Assembly (NCBI RefSeq): GCF_032917945.1 | Contig: NZ_CP136624.1 | Span: 1,736,001 to 1,800,000 of the forward strand | Length of the DNA: 64,000 nt | Reading direction: 5' to 3' | Source: Bradyrhizobium sp. sBnM-33 | GTDB lineage: Bacteria > Pseudomonadota > Alphaproteobacteria > Rhizobiales > Xanthobacteraceae | In this document: positions 19,095 through 28,500 of the stretch, piece after piece | Layout of the letters: each line of letters begins with the position of its first letter | How positions within the stretch are numbered: position 1 is the first letter of the stretch | Position numbers and translations under genes: made by a program | Notes under the pieces: generated by a model | Database searches by the model: none | The model's input: the letters and a program-made list of their open reading frames with translations, nothing else | What the model was told of the DNA's origin: nothing

Positions 19095-20163
19095 TCAGCT
19101 GCGAGCCGGAATGGGTGAACGCTAGATTGCTAATCATCAAAATCCGCGGCAATCGGCCCGTTGGTGCGCTGTTCGTGCGAGGCAAAAGCGGCCACGCACG
19201 GATCGCGGCTGATCCGTACCATTTTCGATGGGATACGCCTGAAACTCGCCGGTGCCCCTTGCCTCGGTGCAGCATTAGCTTGATTGAGGATCGACGATCC
19301 GGCAGGTTCAACTTCGAAGAGTCTCATCGAGACTGCCTTCGATCATTGGTTTGGTGAAACTTCTCTACTATCGCGGATACGATCTCGTCCTTCCAAGAAG
19401 ATACGAAGCGCTTGGGTGCGCAGGTGACGTCACCGGGTTTCATAGGCAAACCTCGCATTTAGCAAGTGATCTCCAGCAAGCACCGTGCCAGCCGCGAAAA
19501 CGAGCCGCGAACGACTACCTGGCGGCAAGAGCGCCAAAGGGATCGGGAAAACCCGGCGCGACGGTCACCAAATTGGGCCGATAATTCGACCAGATAGCTG
19601 GCTAGCCCCGATGGCCAGCGCGCGCGAAGAAGCAGCGCCTAACGATACCTGAGGTCGAGCGCCTAGCTCGGGGCCAACGGCACAGTGGCGTATGATCGTC
19701 AGGCGTCCGTTCGGCTCAGCACGAGAGGCGATAGTCATCAGATGACCTTCCATCTTTCAACATCAGGCACGTCAGGTTCAAGACGGAGATGTCGGAGATC
19801 TGACAACCTGCAGCGTCGATCCAAAGGCATGCTGGCGGCTACGCGTGTGTTTTCTCTCGTGAAGCAAGGCACACACCAAATCCGGCACCATCGCGGCACC
19901 CCCGATCTCGATGTGGTGGCACCTTTCATTCCCGAGCTGCTCCGGCGATAGCCGACCGCCCGATGCACGTAGATTCAGATCGAGTTACGGGGGGCTGGTC
20001 GACAATACCGCCGGCGCATCGTTTGCAGCTCTCCGCGAGTGATCGAAGTTCCCGTCACGAGAACATCGCGGTTGATGTTTGCCCAGGTCATTCCCCGGCC
20101 AATGGATGAAGAGAACCGTGACCCGCCTCGCTGCTAGCGTTCTGTCCCGCAAGTTCGTAGCAT
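19095..20163. other. No supported gene
   Basis: About 1 kb without a convincing frame. Apart from the sigma-54 site on the minus strand nothing was recognised; the short frames overlap on all six phases. Confidence 0.4.
19475..19490 (-). promoter_or_regulatory. Sigma-54 (-24/-12) promoter upstream of the TauD-type gene
   Basis: Minus strand reads TGGCACGGTGCTTGCT, an exact match to TGGCACG-N4-TTGCT with the obligatory GG-N10-GC spacing. It points toward the dioxygenase gene, whose start is about 385-425 bp away. No TGT-N10-ACA NifA site was found in the 250 bp upstream, so the activator is unknown. Confidence 0.55.
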
Positions 20164-20204
20164 GGTTATTGCATGGGTTCCGCGTATCCGATGAAGGAGA
20201 TATC

Positions 20205-20670
20205 GATGCGCACCGGACAGGCGAAGGCGATGCTGACGATTTCCAGCGACGAAGACACGCAGCTCACGGCCATAACACGGTCGCGCTCGCTGCCGCGGCG
20301 CTGACGCTGCGAACAGAGATCGTGCTGGCCTGCCAACGCGAGCCGAGCACGTCGTCTTGGCGACGCGGCTTGGTGGTCGGCCCCATACGATCGGCAAACG
20401 GCCCAATCGCTTTATCGCAAATCGCATTGAGGATCATCTACGATGAGATGCGTACCGGCGGACCCCCGCACGGTTGAGGATGAGGCTGTGGCCGAGCTGA
20501 TCAGCAAGACACTTGCTCGCAAGCCCAAAGCCGCAATCCATTGGAGCGTGCGCCCATCTAAAGAGACGGAAATTGCCAAAAGCACCGTTCATCGCCTGTT
20601 CCAACTCTTCGGTCTGCGGCCTCACTGTACCGGCAGCTTTAAACCCTCGACCGATGTTTTTTTGTCGAGA
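20205..20670 (+). mobile_element. IS630-family transposase, heavily decayed
   Basis: Frames spliced by eye give MRTGQAKAMLTISSDEDTQL then TAITRSRSLPRR, a shift to TEIVLACQREPS, TIGKWPNRFIANRIEDHL, and finally AVAELISKTLARKPKAAIHW and IAKSTVHRLFQLFGLRPHC with TGSFKPSTD. These are the successive helix-turn-helix blocks of an IS630 transposase. At least three frameshifts are present and the catalytic half is absent. Confidence 0.65.
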
Positions 20671-20716
20671 AGTCCCGCTTCCAGAAGATTGGAAGGCGAT
20701 GGAGGAGACTGCTCGC

Positions 20717-20908
20717 ATGAGTGACGGGCTTCAAAAGGGCGATGAGGCGGCCACCATTGAGGAACTGCTCCAACTGCTAATCAGCATCCTAGCGTCAGCA
20801 AGGCGGCTTCCGCGCGGCCCAGAAAGCGATGCAGCGTTACGGCAGATAGGGGAACTTCAAAAAGGTGTAGGCGTGGTCCTGCTGAAGCGGTTTTACGATA
20901 AAGCATAG
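20717..20908 (+). CDS. Small hypothetical helical protein
   Basis: 63 aa with a strong ribosome-binding motif (GGAGGAG, 20700-20706) ten bases before the ATG at 20717. The sequence is helical and amphipathic (TIEELLQLLISILASARRLP, then ALRQIGELQKGVGVVLLKRF). The family is unknown. It may belong to cargo left between two IS remnants. Confidence 0.4.
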   Translation: MSDGLQKGDEAATIEELLQLLISILASARRLPRGPESDAALRQIGELQKGVGVVLLKRFYDKA

Positions 20909-22049
20909 CAAGCTCCCATTGCCGTGGGGCAGGGGCTGCCTGCGGACAATCTGCCTCAACTCACGACGGAGCCGCGTAAGGCCCGCAACGAGATGTCGGA
21001 TCTCGCTTGGCGGCTGATGACTCCGGGCGAAATCTACCCCCCCGTCGGCCTCCCGGTTGAATCGCTACAGTCAGCAATCTCGGCGAAGCACAGTGGAGCG
21101 CGCGGCTTCGGCACATCAGAGTCAAGCTCTTGGGCTGCCGCGAGACTTGGCATCGCTGCACTTCACCTGCCAGCGTGGTGAAGCGGCGAAGAAAATGCAA
21201 GGGGCTATCCGCCGAAAGGCGAGAATGCGTAACAGCTCCCATACTTTCCTGCGCGGTCCAGTAAGGTGCCGCGGCGATATGCGGCAGAAAGTTCGCTGGT
21301 TGCGAGCGGCTTGATAGATGGCGGCCATAACCAGACAGACCTTGAAGGGAGCACATTGAATATCACGCACAACGTTCTCTTCGGATTTCATCTTTTAGAC
21401 AGCTCGTGCTGGAACACCATCGGCTATTTTGTTTCAGGGGAGGGTGAGAGATAGACAATGCAAGCGCTAAGCGTCTGCGGACTACCGGGCGGCCGTAAAG
21501 TGTCTGAACGCCGCCGAGCGGCGGCGGTTTGCTAGAGCCGGCCACTCGGGTCGCTTCCGAAATCGATCGGTTGTGCCGCCCTTTTCACTCAGCGGCAACA
21601 GGAGCTCCAAAATCGTCCTATCGGCACCGGCCGCCATTGAACTCGATAGCTGCATCGTAACTGTCCCGACGCTCAAACGCCTCAAGCCCGGTATGCGAAA
21701 AAGCCTGGTACTTTCCACGATGTGTGCTGTGATGATGCCGATCGATTACGCGTGCTCAAAAAGGGGGCCCACCGCCCGCATCGAGTAGTACATCGAGAAG
21801 CTTACTGAGGCTGTCGAACCCGTGATCTTGCGGGGCTATCACGGCGCAGCACGACCGACGCCGGCATTTATCACCGTGAGGAACCTCGCACGCATGACCG
21901 CGGGGTGATGACCGAAAGATTGCGGGTCATCACCGATGGCGGGCATTCCTATTCCAAAGAACTCGTCGATTTCTTGCAGCATATATTACGTACCGGGTGC
22001 CAAAATCCGAACGTGCGCACTGTCGTGCTCGACGGGTCCTACCATGACG
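20909..22049. other. No supported gene
   Basis: Frames are short and without recognisable content. The last 150 bases before the ISNCY fragment may be its diverged upstream part. Confidence 0.35.
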
Positions 22050-22349
22050 ATGGAATCGGCCAAGGGCATCTTCCGCGGCAACACACGGGCAGAGGACAAG
22101 CTCTTCAGCGTGTTCGAGCCCTCGACGGAGATCATTCGAAAGGGTAAGGCCGGCAAGCCCAACGAGTTCGGCAAGATGGTCAAGCTGCAGGAGGCCGAAA
22201 ACCAAATCGTGATCGACTACGAAGTCTACGATCGGCGGCCGAGTGATTCGGACCTGTTGGTTCCGGCCATCGAAATCCACCAAGCCAAGCTCGGCCGCAC
22301 GCCGCGCCTGGTCGCAGCAGACGCCGGGTTCTATTCCGCCAAGAATGAA
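22050..22349 (+). mobile_element. ISNCY-type transposase, internal fragment
   Basis: The frame reads GNTRAEDKLFSVFEPSTEII then RKGKAGKPNEFGKMVKLQEA, YDRRPSDSDLLVPAIEIHQA and GRTPRLVAADAGFYSAKNE. This is the central catalytic region of a rhizobial ISNCY-like transposase. Homology ends abruptly at KNE (22349), exactly where an opposite-strand gene remnant begins. No start or end of the element is retained. Confidence 0.75.
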
Positions 22350-22671
22350 GGCAGAATCGTCGCCATTGTGGATGTAGAAGTGGCCGAGGAGCCTGTCTGC
22401 AGTGGCGATCATAGCCATCCGCGACCGCAGGACGGATCGTTCTCGTCGTGCCCTTCCCATGAGAACTCCGCGCACGCCGATCCGTCGCGGGTGCCGTAGC
22501 GCACGTCCAAGAAGCTCTTGAGAGCCCCAAACGCGATTTCGCCATTGGACTTGCCCTGGAAGGTGAGATGCGCTTCCTCGAGAAGATCGAGGTACTCGTT
22601 GTCCAGACGTCCATCTCGACGATGCGCCAGCGGCCTGCAAAGGCCTTGGCGAAGCCGGGCACCTTGGCCAT
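22350..22671 (-). pseudogene. Conserved hypothetical gene coupled to an IS5 transposase, frameshifted
   Basis: The ATG at 22671 overlaps the transposase stop (TGATG). The reading is MAKVPGFAKAFAGRWRIVEM, then after a frame change NEYLDLLEEAHLTFQGKSNG and FLDVRYGTRDGSACAEFSWE, and after a second change TADRLLGHFYIHNGDDSAF. I recall this as a conserved protein of unknown function in rhizobia. Two frameshifts and fusion to the ISNCY fragment at 22350 make it a pseudogene. Confidence 0.6.
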
Positions 22672-23799
22672 CAGCCGGTCTCCGCGATCCGCTTGGGCAA
22701 CCGCACCAGATTGTAGTCGGTGGCAGCGAAGGTAAAGGCCCATGCGACGCGGTCACGGCCACGGAACCGGGTCTTCTGTTGCCCCGGGATCGTCTTGATC
22801 CAGCCGAATGCCTCCTCGATCCGCTTCGGATGCGCTGGCTGACAGCATAGCCGCCGTGCCGGGTCGTTCGCCCGTCAATCGTAGAGCGGCGGCCGCTGGT
22901 GTTCTGTGCCACATGCGGCGTCACGTTCATCGAGCGCAGCTCGTTGACGAAGTCTTCCACGTCGTAGGCTTTGTCGGCGCCAAGCGTGATCGCTGTCGGT
23001 CGGTCAGCACGAGGCTCGATCATGTGCAGCGCGGCCACCCGCTCGGCATGCCCGTCGGCCTGCGTCAGGCAGGCGTCGACCAGCAGACCGTGGCGGTTCT
23101 CCATCGCCCGTGCCCAATGAAGCACAGCTTCGTCTCCTTGCCTTTGCCCTTGCGATACAGCCTGGCGTCTGGATCGGTAGTCGAAGCATGGGTGTCGTTC
23201 GAGCGTTTCTGGCCGTGGAAAGTCCGCATCGGCATTGCGGCCGCCGCCTTGCGCCGGCGGTTCGCCGGAGCCGTCCTTCGGCTTGATACTCTTCATCGAG
23301 GCCCAGGCCTCGATCAGCGTACCATCGACCGAGAAGTCATCACTCGATAGAACCTCTTCACCATAGGCTGCGCCAGCACCGCCGCCAAGAACTTCGCCGC
23401 GATGTCGCCTTCCAGCAGCCGGTCGCGGTTCTTCGAGAACACCGAACGGTCCCAGGCTGCGTCGTCGACGCCGATGCCGACGAACCAGCGGAACAGCAGG
23501 TCGTATTCCAGCCGCTCCATCAGGAGCCGCTCCGAGCGGATCGAATAAAACGCCTGCAACAGCATCGCCCGCAGCAGCTTCTTCGGCGGGATCGACGGCC
23601 GCCCAATCGGCGAATAGAGCGCGGCAAACTCGCGCTCCAGCTCTGACAGCGGCTCGTTCACCATCCTCCGGATCGCTCGCAGCGGATGATCGCGCCGCAC
23701 CCGCGACTCCAGGTCGACGTAGCTGAACAACTCGCCCGTTCGATTGTCGAGGCAACGCGCACGCACCGTCTCCGAATCTCGTCGGAGCCAATGAATCAC
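22671..23799 (-). mobile_element. IS5-family transposase, several frameshifts
   Basis: The minus-strand N-terminal frame runs from 23799 to about 23340 (GELFSYVDLESRVRRDHPLR, GRPSIPPKKLLRAMLLQAFY, LLFRWFVGIGVDDAAWDRSV). It is continued in other frames by DDFSVDGTLIEAWASMKSIK, by ENRHGLLVDACLTQADGHAE, and ends YNLVRLPKRIAETG with a stop at 22671. The long unbroken frame 22409-23833 on the same strand is a composite of true and shadow coding, not one protein. The element interrupts an IS110 gene at its 5' side. Confidence 0.75.
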
Positions 23800-23811
23800 G
23801 CTCGCCGGCCA

Positions 23812-24080
23812 AAACCATCGCGACTGCCTTCAAAGGCGACCGCTATGCGTGTAATCGCGTGCCCAAAGTTTGCCGCCTCCTCGCGCCAGCGGTGTAGCAA
23901 CCGGAGCAGCGCGTCTTCTTCGTCGGCGCCAAGCTTCTTCAACAGATGACGATCCAGCCCGAGGACGATTTCAGCGACCAGCCAGCTTGAGAGGCTCATG
24001 ACCGCGATCAGCGTACTATTCTGTTCAAGGACCGTGGAAGACCGGCCGAGATCGTTTGCCTTTTGCATGGGGTGCTCCAT
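23812..24080 (-). mobile_element. IS110-family transposase, N-terminal fragment
   Basis: The minus-strand frame begins MEHPMQKANDLGRSSTVLEQ and continues LVAEIVLGLDRHLLKKLGAD and NFGHAITRIAVAFEGSRDGF, the N-terminal part of a rhizobial IS110-type transposase (DEDD recombinase). It stops matching after RDGF at about 23812, where IS5 sequence begins. Confidence 0.65.
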
Positions 24081-24241
24081 TGCTCATGACCAGCATCAAT
24101 ACTCTCACGCCTCTGCCGGTCACCCCATAGTATATTCCGTCGCATCCTCGCCTGGCTCAGTAAGCTCTTGCACTTCATCCTGATCGTCCTTTTGCGCGCC
24201 TTCGCAATCTCGGTTCGCTCTCAACCCCGCTTGTTAACGGA

Positions 24242-24420
24242 CGACTAAATCTTCAGTTTGGCGCCCGCTGCAATCATCGTGATGCCCGCACCGCGGCGGA
24301 TCACTCGAGATAGCTGTTCCCCATCCGTACGACGACGTCGCCGATCGCAATCTCGACCTTGATCGCCGGATCGTGACGCTCCTCCGACGGCCTTCCACAA
24401 CCAGCGGCAAGGATGTCGAC
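24242..24420 (-). mobile_element. Possible IS66 tnpA/tnpB junction relic
   Basis: IKVEIAIGDVVVRMG, then EQLSRVIRR in another frame, resembles the end of IS66 TnpA. It is followed by MIAAGAKLKI and a stop, which resembles the first residues of TnpB. The match is short and frameshifted, so the call is tentative. Confidence 0.3.
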
Positions 24421-24639
24421 TGCGAGGCTTCGCACGGCAGCAATGCGCCTCTCTGTCCCAAGCGTCATCGCCAACCGTAAACCCGCCAGCGCGCCGCACC
24501 GGTCCGACGCACCACCTCGATCGCGATCGGAGACAGAGGGCTTCTTTTTTGCCTGCAGCCTTGCTGCCGCGCATTCTCTTCAAATCGACGATTGATTCGG
24601 CGATAGCGTTTGTCGTGGAGTCTCACGGCAAGTCGCAAA

Positions 24640-25214
24640 GGCTGGCTCGCGCGAAGCTCGACGGAAGTCGACAGTGACGGATCCGGGATAGGGGATGTGG
24701 GAAAGTTCGCGACCCGATCGTGAACTGACGGAACCGTTGAGGCTGACGGGACGATTTGAACGCGTCATGATCCGATCGCGTCGCCAGGCCGGCTGATGAG
24801 AATTCTCGGACCCGATTGTTGAGAGATTTGTGCTGCGGACGTGAAAGGCCATCTTCGCCCCTGCAGCACCGAACGGAGCTTGTCGCTGATCATCATCACG
24901 CGCGGCGACGTGTCGGTGGATTTCAAGAGCTTCTTCATGAGCCGCTGCGCAGCGCGCGAATCTCGTCGGCGCTTGATCAAGACGTCGAGAACGAGGCCAT
25001 TCTGGTCGACAGCGCGCCAGAACCAATGTTGTTCGCCGGGAATCGAGATAACGACTTCGTCCAGATGCCATTTGTGGCTGCGAGCGGAGCTGGCGAATCG
25101 GATCGGAGTGGATAACGCAAGTACGTTAGATGTCCGACAATGTCGGATGAGTGACATAGCAGTGTTAGGGTTAGCATACTGACAGAGAACGATTTCTCCT
25201 TTGGCACGATACAT
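24640..25214 (-). mobile_element. IS6-family transposase, decayed
   Basis: Minus strand: KWHLDEVVISIPGEQHWFWR then AVDQNGLVLDVLIKRRRDSR and AAQRLMKKLLKS contain the first catalytic Asp block of IS6/IS26-type transposases. In another frame SENSHQPAWRRDRIMTRSN and LSHIPYPGSVTVDFRRASRE give the C-terminal part with the catalytic Glu region. At least one frameshift is present and the N-terminal helix-turn-helix is missing. The NifA-type site lies at the upstream end of this relic. Confidence 0.7.
25141..25156 (+). promoter_or_regulatory. NifA upstream activator site for NRPS 1
   Basis: TGTCGGATGAGTGACA matches TGT-N10-ACA. Its centre is about 80 bp before the start site expected from the -24/-12 element at 25202, within the usual range for NifA sites. 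Confidence 0.5.
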
Positions 25215-25216
25215 GC
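25202..25216 (+). promoter_or_regulatory. Sigma-54 (-24/-12) promoter for NRPS 1
   Basis: TGGCACGATACATGC has the perfect -24 block TGGCACG, the required GG-N10-GC spacing and one mismatch in the -12 block (ATGC for TTGC). It is 340 bp upstream of the NRPS ATG. The paralogous NRPS at 52089 has an equivalent element 335 bp upstream. Confidence 0.55.
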
Positions 25217-25261
25217 GTAGTCTCCTCTATAAAGGCGCATTGACTGAGGAGAAGTCGTCCG

Positions 25262-25471
25262 ATGATCACGCTCACCGGAAACTCAGATCAGGCTAAGGCG
25301 GCAGCTGCGATTCTGCCGGAGACGATATCTGGAGGCGTGGGGGCCTGCCGGCGACATTGGGAAGATCTGGGCTGCGCGCAAGAGTTTCGGCACCGTCAAT
25401 ACACCCATATTGCGCAAGCGACTGTGGGCGCGGTTATCCCGAGCAAATTCGAACCAGTGTGGCTGATTTGA
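25262..25471 (+). CDS. Short leader ORF before NRPS 1
   Basis: 69 aa, with a good ribosome-binding motif (GAGGAG, 25246-25251) eleven bases before the ATG, so it could be the first translated frame of the NRPS transcript. The start is not conserved upstream of the second NRPS. A different frame in the following leader (PEQIRTSVADLSRYVAR, ending 3 bp before the NRPS start) does resemble PEQILTSVTGLGRHVAR upstream of the second NRPS. The leader may therefore hold a broken small gene. Function unknown. Confidence 0.3.
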   Translation: MITLTGNSDQAKAAAAILPETISGGVGACRRHWEDLGCAQEFRHRQYTHIAQATVGAVIPSKFEPVWLI

Positions 25472-25541
25472 GTCGCTACGTGGCGCGACGCACGTGGTGG
25501 GAACTGCCCAGCTTGATGGATGGACTGCAGGAGCGGTGAAG

Positions 25542-28500
25542 ATGACATATCGGGCATCTCCGGCGCGCGGGAGCGCCTGCCAACCAGGCGATCAGGACAG
25601 GCTACCTGAAGCGCGATCGATCTCCTCTACCGTCGTTGTCGGCAGTGGTACGCTCGCTATCAGATGCGCGCAGCTGGCAATTGAGATGGGCCACGTCATT
25701 GGTGCAGCGTTGTGTGCCGACGGCGTATTCCGCGATTGGGCTGTTCGCTCGAACATCCCGTCTGTAGCAAGCGTTGAAGAGCTCTCTTCTTTTTTGAAGG
25801 CCGCGCCGGTAGATTTGGTTTTCTCCGTTGCCAATCCGTTCATATTGCCAGCGGATGTATTGGGGCGGGTTCGTCGAGGTGCTTTTAATTACCACGACGG
25901 TCCATTGCCACGATATGCGGGAACGCGCGCGACGTCCTGGGCGCTGCTGGCGCAGGAGACCGAATACGCCATCACATGGCATCGGATCGATGATGGCGTT
26001 GATACAGGAGACGTCGTGGTTCAGCGCCAAGTGCTGATTGCGCCCACCGATACGGCACTGACCCTGAACCTCAAATGCTATGAAGTCGCGATAGAGGGCT
26101 TCCGTGAGCTTTTAACTGGCTTAGCGAAGGGAGAGCTTACTGCCTATCCGCAGGCACTGGTGAGCCGGAGCTACTTTCCGAGACGTCGACGCCCAGATGC
26201 GGCAGGCTGTCTGCGATGGGATCGGCCCGCGCAAGATCTGTCAGCGATGACGCGTGCCTTAAACTTTGGGCCATATCATCCCAATCCATTGGGGCTGTCC
26301 AAGGCTTTCGTAGGCGATGAAGTTGTCACAGTCAGCCGCTTGGAGGTGCTGCCTCAACGCTCGGGCCTCCCAGCAGGTTCCCTGCTTGAGGTCCACTCCA
26401 GCCACTGGCGGGTGGCGACGGGTACAGAGGATGTCGATGTTTGCTTTGGCAGCTCCGATGGTCAGGTGCTGGACGCGCAAGCCCTCGCCAGGCACTCCAA
26501 TCTGGATGAAGGTGGTCGCCTTCCTATTTTGAGCGAAGATGAGGCGCGGAGCATAACTGCGAGCCATGAATTGCTGGCGCCTTCAGAGGAGTTTTGGGTA
26601 CAGCGGCTAGAGCAGCTTAGAATATTGCAGCTTCCTTTGTCGTTGTCCGTGGCTGAGGCGCCGCCCAGATGGCAGTCGAGTTCGTGGTTCATTGCAAGAG
26701 CTTTGGCTAAGTTGTCGCCACATGATCGCACGGAATATTTGGTAACGGCATGTCTGATCTATCTCGCCCGCATCACAGGAGAAACAGAGCTTCAATTGGG
26801 CTGGACGCCTGTATCGGATGGACCGCTAGCTGGCTCTAAAGCGGTGGAGGTGCTTATTGCCTCTGTCGTGCCGATGGAAATTACCGTCGACCTTGCACAT
26901 GATTTTGAAGAAGTGCGCAAAGCGGTCGCGGCCGAATGCGCTCAGCTGAGGGAACACGGTAGCTTTGCCCGGGATCTTATCGCGCGCTGCCCGGCATTGC
27001 GGGGTGTGGAGGCGCTACAGTCGCACCAGCCCTGGCCGATTGGCATCACAATCACCACAGACAGCGGCGCTGGCGATCTGACGACGAGCCAAAGTGCTGG
27101 GGCAGCCCTATGCGGCGATTTGCTGACGTTTGAGGTTTCCGCTCTGGATGGGAGCCTTCGATGGCATTTTGATGCAAGTCGGCTAGAGCCGAAGCAGATC
27201 GACCGTATGACGCAGCATTTGCAAACTTTGTTGTATGGTGTGATGGCCGATGCCGGGCAGCCGGTCGGCCGCATCAACATCCTGCCGGCCGACGAACGCA
27301 GCTATCTGCTGGAGGAGTTGAACCGGACGGCGACGGCCTATCCGTCGGAGCGGTGCATCCATGAACTGTTCGAGCAACAGGTCTGGCGCGCACCCGAAGC
27401 GGTCGCCCTCGTCCATGAGGACGAGCGCCTGAGCTATGGCGAGCTCAATGCGCGGGCCAACCGGCTGGCGCATCATCTGATCGCGCTCGGGGTCAGGCCG
27501 GATCAGCCGGTGGCGATCTGCCTGGAGCGCAGCCCGGCGATGGTGGTGGGGCTCTTGGCGATCCTGAAGGCGGGCGGCGCCTATCTGCCGCTGGATCCGG
27601 CCTATCCGTCTCAGCGGCTGCGCCAGGTGCTGGGCGATGCCGCGCCGCAGCTGCTGCTTTGCGATGCGGCCGGCCGCGCCGCGCTCGGCACCGAGGCGCT
27701 CGCCGATGTGAGCGTGGTCGATCTTACGACAGACACCCCGGCCTGGGCCGAGCTGCCCGCCTCTGATCCCGAGCCGCGCGCCCTCGGCCTCACCTCGCGC
27801 CATCTCGCCTATGTGATCTACACCTCCGGCTCAACCGGAACCCCCAAAGGGGCAAAGAATGAGCATCGGGGTATTATCAATCGCCTGGTCTGGATGCAGA
27901 AAGCCTACGCTCTCAATGCGACTGATGTCGTCTTGCAGAAGACGCCATTTGGCTTCGATGTCTCGGCTTGGGAATTCTTCTGGACGTTGCTTGAAGGGGC
28001 GACCCTGGTGCTGGCACCTCCGTCTGCACACAAAGACCCCGATGCGCTTGTAAACCTTATAATCAGCCAGCGCATTACCACTGCACACTTTGTACCATCC
28101 ATGCTGGTAAGCTTTATGGACACGAGGGGTGTTGATCGCTGCAGCTCGCTGCAGCGTCTCCTGTGCAGTGGCGAGGCGCTTCCTGCCTCCCTTGTGCACA
28201 AGGTTCGGCGCGTATTGCCTTGGACTGGTCTGCACAATCTATATGGCCCCACGGAAGCTGCTATCGACGTTACAGCCTGGAGTTGCCCGGCTGATTTTGA
28301 TGGGGCTACTATCCCCATTGGCCGTCCGATTGCCAACACGCGTGTGTATCTGCTGGACGGCCATGGCGCGCCTGTGCCGTTGGGGGCGGTGGGTGAGCTT
28401 TACATCGGCGGGGCGGGGGTTGCGCGTGGCTATCTGAACCGTGCCGATCTGACGGCGGAGCGGTTCATCGCCAGTCCCTTTGTGGACGGCGATCGGCTGT

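Noticed and set aside
20513..20716. N-terminal part of the 131-aa frame 20513-20908
   Set aside because: It is a shadow of the IS630 relic in another frame; only the part from 20717 has its own ribosome site and coding character.
22409..23833. A 474-aa open frame on the minus strand as a single protein
   Set aside because: Only parts match an IS5 transposase and a second small protein; the rest is a shadow of the correct frames, so it is a composite of frameshifted genes.
25494..25541. Use of the upstream ATG at 25494 as NRPS 1 start
   Set aside because: The ATG at 25542 has a better ribosome site and its context GGTGAAGATG is conserved at the NRPS 3 start; residues before it have no match.
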